A DNA stretch of 12,641 nt from an uncultured Burkholderiales bacterium (GTDB taxonomy: Bacteria > Pseudomonadota > Gammaproteobacteria > Burkholderiales > Burkholderiaceae_C), in NCBI GenBank assembly GCA_903953985.1, contig CAJBLW010000162.1, positions 1 to 12,641 on the forward strand, read 5' to 3'. The position numbers and the translations under genes were made by a program. Below the pieces are notes generated by a model, which ran no database searches, was not told where the DNA came from, and saw only the letters and a program-made list of their open reading frames with translations. Below, piece by piece: positions 7,535-12,641 of the stretch. Each line of letters starts with the position of its first letter. Within the stretch, counting starts at the first letter, position 1.

Positions 7535-7998
7535 CAACGTCTCCAGATCAAACGGTGGTGGCGCAGGGTGGCGGTGCCGGGCACGGGGTCGGACGCTGAC
7601 AGGGTCAGCGTGCCATCGGCTGCAAAGTCCATGTTGCGAATCTGGTCGCTGCCCACAAAGTTGGGGTTCAGCGCATGGCTGACATGGTGGACGACCTGCG
7701 CCCGGCCCTCGTGTTGCCGCACTTCGTAACGCCCCGCGTATTGAAAAAAACTCTCGAACGCAGCCAGGCGCTCACTCTCTGGCGCACTGCGCACGCTGGC
7801 GCTGGACAGCGGGGGACGGTCTGCGCGGGCAATGCAGGCGGCCATGCCACCATCGTGTGTGTACTGGATCAGGCCAGTGGCGTCGGGCCCGAAGGGGTAG
7901 GTGGTGGGGCGGCCATCGTCGTAGGTGATTTCCCAACGCACCAAATTCCAGACACCCAGCAGGTCTTGCGCTGTGGGCTTTTTCAAATCAGGCTTCAT
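7534..7998 (-). CDS. Lipocalin-like domain protein (Lipocalin_5-like)
   Basis: A small 154-residue protein with no signal peptide or membrane segment. It resembles the lipocalin-like domain family PF13924: a GVWNLV opening (15-20), a DDGRPTTYPFG strand (27-37), GLIQYTHDGGMAACI (42-56) followed by RADRPPL, FQYAGRYEV (85-93), and VVHHVSHALNPNFVGSDQ (102-119) before closing beta strands. Lipocalin folds bind small hydrophobic ligands, and placing one directly behind two carotenoid-cleavage-type enzymes suggests it binds or channels their substrate or product; an enzymatic role is also possible because some fold relatives are catalytic. The start at 7998 lies 16 nt after the oxygenase stop with AGGG 8 nt upstream; the open frame reads through 42 more codons upstream but those overlap the oxygenase 3' end. 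The stop shares one base with the aldehyde dehydrogenase ATG. Confidence 0.82.
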   Translation of the reverse strand: MKPDLKKPTAQDLLGVWNLVRWEITYDDGRPTTYPFGPDATGLIQYTHDGGMAACIARADRPPLSSASVRSAPESERLAAFESFFQYAGRYEVRQHEGRAQVVHHVSHALNPNFVGSDQIRNMDFAADGTLTLSASDPVPGTATLRHHRLIWRR

Positions 7999-8014
7999 GT
8001 GCTGCGCCCTGTCA

Positions 8015-9490
8015 TCAGGGAACGGGTAAAAAAGATTCGCGCACCCAGGTGCTGTGAAAACCATGGGGCACACGCTGCGGCAGGATGACCCTGGCCACCG
8101 GTCCCTCGGCGATACGCTGGGCATCGATGACCCAGACTTCGGAGCGTTCTTTCAGACCATTCCAGACAAATCCGATCAGGTACCCGTCGTCTTCGGCCTG
8201 CGGGTTGTCGCGCGATGCAAATGGGGCTTCGCTGAACCAATAACCTTCTCCGGGGTGGTAGGTCACGGCACTGCCGGTTTCCAGGTCGTACTTGGCCAGG
8301 CCCGCAAAGTGGGGTTGCTCCACGGTGCGCGCACGGCCCATCAGCACATGGTAGGTGTAGCGGTTTTTGTAGCCTTGGTACCAAGCGTTGATCATCGGGA
8401 ACTCGGTGTTCAGGATGTCGTCCACCACGCTTTCTCGGGTCTGGCCTGTGCTCAGGTTGAAACGCCACTGGTAGAACTCGTATTCAGTGCCTTGGGTACC
8501 GATCGTGAACAGCAAGCGCTTGATATCCAGGCTGCCATCAAATTGCTTGGGCATGGCGTAAGGCGTGCCCAGCATCACGATTTCTGTTTCGCCTTTGTCG
8601 TTGACTTCTTCCCAGGCATTGGCCACGTGGAGCATGTAGCGCGGGTCGGCTTCGAACCAGCGGATGTCTTGCGCGCTGCCGTGTCTGGGAATGACGGCAA
8701 AACGCGACTTCCACTCGGGGTGAAACTCCAGGCTGTAACGCCCGGCCTTCAAGGCCTCGGGGTTGTTGATCAACGGAAAGTCATGCAAGACGCTGTAGTT
8801 GGCGGTGATGGCCATGTCGTGCGGCAAACGGGGCCCTGGCAGTTCAACGGGAACCAAGGTTTTTAACTCGCCGGTGGCACTGAGCACGCCGTAATGCATA
8901 TAGGGGTGCTGGTTGCCATAGGCAAAAAACAGGTATTCGCCTGTGCGTTCGTCAACGCGTGAATGGGCCGAAATTTGCAAACCCTTTAAGCGTGGATCGG
9001 ATTCGAGCTTGCCAACAGTCTCCAGCGACAAGGGATCGACCTGGTACACCGCGCCACCGCGGTACCACATGGAGAGCAACTTGCCGTTGTGAAATTTCAC
9101 ATCGGTGTTGGAGGTGTTTTTGAGCGCATCGTCAGGCAAGGCGCCTTCGGGCAGGCGTTGTTTCAGTCCAGGGGCCAGGCTAGCACCTGCCGCTTGGTCG
9201 GCCTGCAAACCATCGGTGTTGACCCAGCGGTTGCGGTACGTGACCTGCCCTTTTTGAAAATGCACCGCGTGCAACATGCCGTCGCCGTCGTACCAGTGGT
9301 ATTTGCCTTTCGGGGTGTGCTGTGGCACAGGGCCGTTGCGAACATACATGCCGCTGAAATCTTTGGGGATTTCGCCGATGACTTCAAAATCTTGCACCAC
9401 CAACTCCTGGTCCACCGGTGCAAACCCCCCCTGCAAATTCGGGTTGTCCATCAGATAGGGGGGTGTTTCAACGAAGGTATCAAGTCCCAT
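8015..9490 (-). CDS. Carotenoid oxygenase (RPE65/CCD/lignostilbene dioxygenase family), second copy
   Basis: A 491-residue non-haem iron(II) dioxygenase of the carotenoid cleavage family, near the usual 460-500 residues. These seven-bladed propellers cleave a C=C bond of carotenoids, apocarotenoids or stilbenes to two carbonyl products. The four iron-ligand histidines are identifiable: H176 in ISAHSRVD, H224 in RLPHDMAIT, H288 in YMLHVANAWEE, and H479 in PHGFHSTW. Other hallmarks are YVRNGPVPQ (49-57), YHWYDGDGMLH (64-74), SEAPFASR (420-427) and AEDDGYL (432-438). The start at 9490 has GGAG 6 nt upstream; the 57 in-frame codons before it overlap the preceding gene and look non-coding in this frame. 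It is clearly paralogous to the gene upstream, from which it is separated by 49 nt. Whether it prefers terpenoid or stilbenoid substrates cannot be decided from the sequence. Confidence 0.93.
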   Translation of the reverse strand: MGLDTFVETPPYLMDNPNLQGGFAPVDQELVVQDFEVIGEIPKDFSGMYVRNGPVPQHTPKGKYHWYDGDGMLHAVHFQKGQVTYRNRWVNTDGLQADQAAGASLAPGLKQRLPEGALPDDALKNTSNTDVKFHNGKLLSMWYRGGAVYQVDPLSLETVGKLESDPRLKGLQISAHSRVDERTGEYLFFAYGNQHPYMHYGVLSATGELKTLVPVELPGPRLPHDMAITANYSVLHDFPLINNPEALKAGRYSLEFHPEWKSRFAVIPRHGSAQDIRWFEADPRYMLHVANAWEEVNDKGETEIVMLGTPYAMPKQFDGSLDIKRLLFTIGTQGTEYEFYQWRFNLSTGQTRESVVDDILNTEFPMINAWYQGYKNRYTYHVLMGRARTVEQPHFAGLAKYDLETGSAVTYHPGEGYWFSEAPFASRDNPQAEDDGYLIGFVWNGLKERSEVWVIDAQRIAEGPVARVILPQRVPHGFHSTWVRESFLPVP

Positions 9491-9539
9491 GGTGTTCTCC
9501 AAATCAGTGTGCGTTTCGGCGGATGACGGTGGCGCAGAA

Positions 9540-11030
9540 TCAGTCGGGTTGTACGGAGAGCAAGCCGCCGCGTTCCAAATCGGCCCCACTGGCCCAGCAG
9601 GCGTGGGTGCCACTGCACAGCTTGTGTGGCAACTCGATGCGGCAGACCGGACCGGCGTCAAATTTCTTGGAGTCGATCAGGATGATCTCTGAACGCTGGC
9701 TTTTTTCGTTGGTGATGAAGCTCACCAGGTAGCCGTCGTCTTCGTCCTGGGCGTTCACGCGCGGGGCAAAAGGTGCTTCGCTGGCGTATTGGCCTTCGGG
9801 TAAGCGAATCTCCCAGGATTCGCCGGTTTGCAAGTCGTGTTTGACATAGCCATGGAACAAGAACCAGCCGGGCACTTGCACGGCACTGTAGGCATAGCGG
9901 TAAGGCTTTGTGGCGAAACGCTGGTTGAACATGCCGAATTCCAGAATGCGCTCGTCTAGACGCTTTTCCGTGGTCTTGCCGGTTTTGAGGTTGAAGCGCC
10001 AGCGGTGCAGATGGCAGCCCATTTTTTTCTGATCCAGATACGACATCATGCGCTCGTAACCCGCAGGAGCGCCTTCGTAGTTTCGCGGCATGGGGTCGTC
10101 CTGGAAATAGCCGTCGAGCACGATCTCGTCGCCCTCTTCGTAGGCATTGAGCCAGTGCAGCACAAAGGTGGGCGCAGCTTCAAACCAGAGGATGTCTTGG
10201 GTCTGACCGCGCCGTGGAATGATGGCAATGCGTGAGGGCGTGTCTTTGAAAAAACGCACCACATGCTTGCCTTGTTTCAGCAACTCGGGGTCCCAATACA
10301 GTGGAAAGTCGTTGAGGATGGCGTAGTTTTCGGTGTAAGCCATGTCGTGCGGCAAGCGCGGACCGGGCAACGGAATGGGCACGTAATGGACCAGCTTGTC
10401 GTGCTTGTCGACCACCCCATAGTGCATGTAGGGCGCATGTTTGGAGTAGTTGAAAAACAGCAATTCGCCGTTGGTTTCGTCCACTTTGCAATGGGCAGAA
10501 ATGCCGTCCAGCGGCGACCAGGGCGGTATACCCTCATGCTCCAGGCTCAGCGGATCGACACGGTAGCCTTCGCCGCATTGGTAAAAGGTCGTGAGTGCCC
10601 GGCCCGCATGCACCACCACATCGGTGCTCGACGAATCCTTGAGGCTGCCATGAGCGCCCCATCCTGCGCGCTCGGACAAAGCGGGGTCTTCCATCAGGCC
10701 CGCCCACAGGGCACGACCGGCCTCCATTTCGGCTTGCAGACCTTTGGTCTGGATGAATCGGTTGCGGTAGCTGACCTGGCCATTTTTGAAAGCGGCCATG
10801 TGCAGCATGCCATCACCATCAAAGGGGTGGTATTTGCCTTTGGCCTGGAACACCGGGTTTTCGGTGTTTCGCAAATACACGCCATCGATGTCCAGCGGAA
10901 TGGCGCCTTCCAGGACCTTCAGTTCGGTCGCGTTGACTTCTTCGAGCAAAGGTGTCCAGGCGCCTTGCAGATAGGGGTGGTCGCTCGGCTCCAAGTTGCT
11001 GGTGAGGGTGTTCACAATGTCGATGCTCAT
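9540..11030 (-). CDS. Carotenoid oxygenase (RPE65/CCD/lignostilbene dioxygenase family), first copy
   Basis: A 496-residue carotenoid-cleavage-family dioxygenase and the first gene of the long minus-strand train. Predicted iron ligands are H180 (ISAHCKVD), H228 (RLPHDMAYT), H292 (FVLHWLNAYEE) and H476 (SGTHACWAS). The first three contexts are canonical; the last departs from the usual GFHGxW-like context still seen in the neighbouring copy. YLRNTENPV (52-60), YHPFDGDGMLH (67-77), SEAPFAPR (417-424) and DEDDGYLVSF (429-438) confirm the family. Long stretches match the second copy (for example KGKYH, DGDGMLH, PYMHYGV, LPGPRLPHDMA), so the two arose by tandem duplication and then diverged considerably. 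The ATG at 11030 is preceded by a purine-rich GGGGAAGAG. Two copies may cleave different bonds or isomers, or form a mixed dimer; this is inference. Its 5' flank carries an inverted repeat that may be the operator for the whole operon. Confidence 0.93.
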   Translation of the reverse strand: MSIDIVNTLTSNLEPSDHPYLQGAWTPLLEEVNATELKVLEGAIPLDIDGVYLRNTENPVFQAKGKYHPFDGDGMLHMAAFKNGQVSYRNRFIQTKGLQAEMEAGRALWAGLMEDPALSERAGWGAHGSLKDSSSTDVVVHAGRALTTFYQCGEGYRVDPLSLEHEGIPPWSPLDGISAHCKVDETNGELLFFNYSKHAPYMHYGVVDKHDKLVHYVPIPLPGPRLPHDMAYTENYAILNDFPLYWDPELLKQGKHVVRFFKDTPSRIAIIPRRGQTQDILWFEAAPTFVLHWLNAYEEGDEIVLDGYFQDDPMPRNYEGAPAGYERMMSYLDQKKMGCHLHRWRFNLKTGKTTEKRLDERILEFGMFNQRFATKPYRYAYSAVQVPGWFLFHGYVKHDLQTGESWEIRLPEGQYASEAPFAPRVNAQDEDDGYLVSFITNEKSQRSEIILIDSKKFDAGPVCRIELPHKLCSGTHACWASGADLERGGLLSVQPD

Positions 11031-11059
11031 CTCTTCCCCAGGTTGATTACTGTCTCTAA

Positions 11060-11082
11060 TGAACTCAGAGTAAGTCAGTTCA
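11060..11082. promoter_or_regulatory. Inverted repeat TGAACT-N11-AGTTCA, candidate operator
   Basis: The arms TGAACT (11060-11065) and AGTTCA (11077-11082) are perfect reverse complements separated by 11 nt, giving a 23-nt dyad centred about 41 nt upstream of the first oxygenase ATG. Spacing of about two helical half-sites suits a dimeric winged-helix regulator. It overlaps the candidate -10 element of the operon promoter, as a repressor site would. Assignment to the HxlR-HxlR protein encoded in the operon is inference; six-base arms could occur by chance. Confidence 0.4.
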
Positions 11083-11095
11083 GCAAGGAAATCAA
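11067..11095 (-). promoter_or_regulatory. Weak sigma70-like promoter candidate for the minus-strand operon
   Basis: On the minus strand TTGATT (11095-11090, 4 of 6 matches to TTGACA) is followed after 17 nt by TACTCT (11072-11067, 3 of 6 matches to TATAAT). Transcription would begin near 11060, leaving a leader of about 30 nt before the oxygenase ATG. The match is poor and is proposed only because spacing and location are right; an activator-dependent promoter would be compatible with the weak boxes. Confidence 0.25.
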
Positions 11096-11174
11096 CGGGG
11101 TTTTAGCGGATGCGCAGTAACGTAGGTGACTACTTTTTGGTGAGCTTCCCGCATTCAATCTTGTTTGTTTTCAA

Positions 11175-11195
11175 GGACAGGCCTCTAGCCTGTCC
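11175..11195. promoter_or_regulatory. Perfect 8-bp inverted repeat, hairpin or operator in front of the dehydrogenase
   Basis: GGACAGGC (11175-11182) and GCCTGTCC (11188-11195) flank a 5-nt spacer CTCTA. The element ends 33 nt before the dehydrogenase ATG, so it is either an operator overlapping its promoter or a stable hairpin in its leader. No run of T follows on either strand, so an intrinsic terminator is unlikely. Confidence 0.45.
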
Positions 11196-11216
11196 GTGAT
11201 GCGTCCGGTTTTCACA

Positions 11217-11223
11217 AGAGGAG
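11217..11223 (+). promoter_or_regulatory. Ribosome binding site AGAGGAG that fixes the dehydrogenase start
   Basis: AGAGGAG lies 5 nt before the ATG at 11229 and is close to the anti-Shine-Dalgarno complement. It decides in favour of this ATG over the in-frame GTG (11196) and ATG (11199) upstream, which would place the 11175-11195 dyad right at the start codon and have no such site. Confidence 0.8.
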
Positions 11224-11228
11224 ATTTC

Positions 11229-12128
11229 ATGACCGAACCAAGCCAAGCCAAAGCCACCTCCAGTTCATTGACAGGACGTGTGGTGATCGTGACCGGTGCA
11301 GGCAAGGGCATTGGCCGGGCTGTCAGCCTGCAATTGGCCAGTCGTGGGGCCAGGGTGCTGGTCAACAACCGGCGACATCTGGGGGAAAGGGATGAGCAGA
11401 CCAGCGCGGCCCAGGTGGTGGCGATGATCCGCGCGCAGGGCGGGCAAGCGCTTGCCAACCATGACGATGCGCTGGACCCTGATGCAGGTGGCCGCATGGT
11501 GGAGCAGGCCATGAACACATGGGGTCGCCTGGACATGGTGTATGCCAATGCGGCGGTGGCCCAGCAGGCCGCCTTTCATACCCTGAGCTTGAATGAACTC
11601 AGAACCATCATTGACTCGGGTGTGGTCAGCACCTTGTCCTTGTTGCATGCAGCTTGGCCCGTGTTTCGTGCGCAGCGCTATGGCCGCGCGCTGGTGAGCA
11701 CGTCGAGTGCTGGCCGATTTGGCAACCACGGCTTGACGGCTTACGCCGCATCCAAAGGCGCCATCGAATCCCTGATGCGCTCACTGGCGCTGGAAGGCGT
11801 CAAACACGGTATCCATTGCAATGCCTTGTCGCCCTATGCGCATTCGCAAATGACCGCATCGCATTTGCCATCGGAGTGGGTCGATGTGCTGGCACCCGAG
11901 GCGCTGGCCGCTGCAGCGGCTTGGCTACTCAGCCCCGAGTGCGTCATCAACGGACAGGTGCTGGTGGCGGGTGGGGGGCGGTATGCCCGGTCTTGGCCGG
12001 TGGAGACCCCGTCGGTGGCAGGCACCGACATGGAGCAGGACTGGACCCATTTGTTGAATTTGCAGGGGCAAACCCATGTGGATTCGATCACCGCCTTTCA
12101 GTCCTTCATGGCCGATGGTGGCCATTGA
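11229..12128 (+). CDS. Short-chain dehydrogenase/reductase (SDR), possibly 3-hydroxyacyl-CoA dehydrogenase-like
   Basis: A 299-residue NAD(P)-dependent Rossmann-fold oxidoreductase of the classical SDR family. Features in order: cofactor loop TGAGKGIG (22-29), the acidic turn and helix region around VNNRRHLGERDEQ, ANAAV (106-110) in place of the usual NNAG, catalytic S159 in STSSAG, and Y172/K176 in TAYAASKGA. The region after strand 2, with a long loop leading to VVAMIRAQGGQALAN, resembles the dehydrogenase part of MFE-2-type beta-oxidation enzymes, so oxidation of a 3-hydroxyacyl-CoA is plausible; that is a weak inference. A tail of about 45 residues (255-299) follows the usual SDR end at RYARSW. 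The gene is transcribed divergently from the oxygenase operon and shares its upstream region, which suggests joint control. It ends 23 nt from the convergent ureG stop, with no obvious terminator between. Confidence 0.9.
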   Translation: MTEPSQAKATSSSLTGRVVIVTGAGKGIGRAVSLQLASRGARVLVNNRRHLGERDEQTSAAQVVAMIRAQGGQALANHDDALDPDAGGRMVEQAMNTWGRLDMVYANAAVAQQAAFHTLSLNELRTIIDSGVVSTLSLLHAAWPVFRAQRYGRALVSTSSAGRFGNHGLTAYAASKGAIESLMRSLALEGVKHGIHCNALSPYAHSQMTASHLPSEWVDVLAPEALAAAAAWLLSPECVINGQVLVAGGGRYARSWPVETPSVAGTDMEQDWTHLLNLQGQTHVDSITAFQSFMADGGH

Positions 12129-12151
12129 AGTCAGGGGGCATGACGGGGGGC

Positions 12152-12641
12152 TTAAACCAGCATGCCGCGCTTTTCAATGAAGGCCACCACATCGGCCAAG
12201 CCATCCAGGGTTTTCAGGTTGGTCATGACCCAGGGGCGGGTTTCTCGGTTGGGGCGCATGCGGTTAGTGTCGTCTCGCATGACTTGCAAGTCGGCCCCCA
12301 CATGCGGAGCCAAGTCGGTCTTGTTGATCACGAACAAATCGCTTTTGGTGATGCCGGGGCCGCCTTTGCGCGGAATCTTTTCACCGGCGGCCACGTCGAT
12401 CACATAAATCGTGAGGTCGCTCAGCTCGGGGCTGAATGTAGCGGCCAGGTTGTCGCCGCCGCTTTCGATGAAGACCACATCGGCGTTGGGGAACTTCTCC
12501 AGCATGCGGTCAATCGCCTCCAAATTGATGGACGCGTCTTCACGGATCGCGGTGTGCGGGCAGCCGCCGGTTTCCACGCCCATGATGCGCTCGGCTGCGA
12601 GCGCGCCGCTCACGGTGAGCAAGCGCTGGTCTTCCTTGGTG
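12152..12641 (-). CDS. ureG: Urease accessory GTPase UreG (5' end cut by window edge)
   Basis: The visible 162 C-terminal residues belong to UreG, the cytoplasmic GTPase that delivers nickel to apo-urease with UreF, UreD/H and UreE. The frame enters at the right edge as TKEDQRLLTVSGALAAERI, so only the N-terminus with the P-loop (about 45 residues) is missing. Diagnostic motifs are VETGGCPHTAIREDAS, carrying the Cys-Pro-His nickel site, ESGGDNLAATFSPELSD, and the guanine-specificity motif NKTDLAP. The C-terminal IEKRGML is typical. It converges on the dehydrogenase and is probably the last gene of a urease cluster reading in from the right; it has no evident functional link to the oxygenase operon. 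Confidence 0.97.
   Translation of the reverse strand, partial: TKEDQRLLTVSGALAAERIMGVETGGCPHTAIREDASINLEAIDRMLEKFPNADVVFIESGGDNLAATFSPELSDLTIYVIDVAAGEKIPRKGGPGITKSDLFVINKTDLAPHVGADLQVMRDDTNRMRPNRETRPWVMTNLKTLDGLADVVAFIEKRGMLV

Larger units (their letters stand above)
11031..11228. promoter_or_regulatory. Divergent intergenic region between the oxygenase operon and the dehydrogenase
   Basis: This 198-nt stretch has no credible gene. It separates the minus-strand operon from the plus-strand dehydrogenase and must hold both start signals unless one is read from further away. It contains two inverted repeats (listed separately), a weak sigma70-like candidate for the operon, and a strong ribosome site for the dehydrogenase. 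It is visibly more A/T-rich than the flanking genes. I saw no convincing plus-strand -35/-10 pair. Confidence 0.75.

Noticed and set aside
9491..9661. 57-codon N-terminal extension of the second oxygenase
   Set aside because: The ATG at 9490 has GGAG at proper spacing; the extension reads across the intergenic gap and the end of the first oxygenase and resembles no signal peptide or domain.
10263..11120. Plus-strand open frame of 285 codons, with similar ones at 8054-8866, 6497-7318, 4764-5822, 2675-3721 and 542-1249
   Set aside because: All are antisense shadows of well-supported minus-strand enzymes or of the regulator, with no domain features or plausible ribosome sites.
11175..11195. Intrinsic terminator reading of the 8-bp hairpin
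   Set aside because: No T-run follows the stem on either strand, and the position upstream of two divergent genes gives nothing to terminate.
12129..12151. Bidirectional terminator between the dehydrogenase and ureG
   Set aside because: The 23-nt gap is G-rich but contains no stem-loop with a T-run that I can see.

Overview
The window looks like chromosomal DNA from a GC-rich betaproteobacterium, probably Burkholderiales and Comamonadaceae-like. This is an inference from the PaaN-type aldehyde dehydrogenase, the LivH-type permease attached to a catabolic operon, the UreG sequence and the general codon choice; nothing in the window proves the taxon. No mobile element, phage gene, tRNA, rRNA or CRISPR array was seen.

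Three blocks are present. (1) Positions 11030 down to 1 hold one very compact minus-strand gene train of ten genes. In transcription order these are two tandem carotenoid-cleavage-type oxygenases, a small lipocalin-like protein, a PaaN-family aldehyde dehydrogenase, a nitronate-monooxygenase-family flavoprotein, an SCP2-type thiolase, a DUF1295 membrane protein (steroid 5-alpha-reductase-like fold), a second classical thiolase, a regulator made of two fused HxlR domains, and a LivH-type ABC permease that runs off the left edge. Five of the nine junctions are ATGA overlaps and one is TGATG, so the genes are almost certainly co-transcribed and translationally coupled. (2) Positions 11031-11228 are a divergent intergenic region with two inverted repeats. 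(3) A plus-strand short-chain dehydrogenase (11229-12128) converges on the 3' part of ureG (minus strand, cut by the right edge), which belongs to an unrelated urease accessory cluster.

The most interesting reading is that the train encodes an uncharacterised catabolic pathway for a conjugated or aryl-alkene substrate (apocarotenoid/terpenoid or stilbenoid type). The dioxygenases would cleave a C=C bond to aldehydes, the aldehyde dehydrogenase would oxidise them, and the flavoprotein, DUF1295 protein, dehydrogenase and two different thiolases would shorten the acid as CoA thioesters. The permease would feed substrate in and the HxlR-HxlR protein would provide control. Enzyme families are supported by visible motifs; the substrate and the pathway order are inference. 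No acyl-CoA ligase, acyl-CoA dehydrogenase or enoyl-CoA hydratase is inside the window; if the model is right they should lie downstream of livH or elsewhere.
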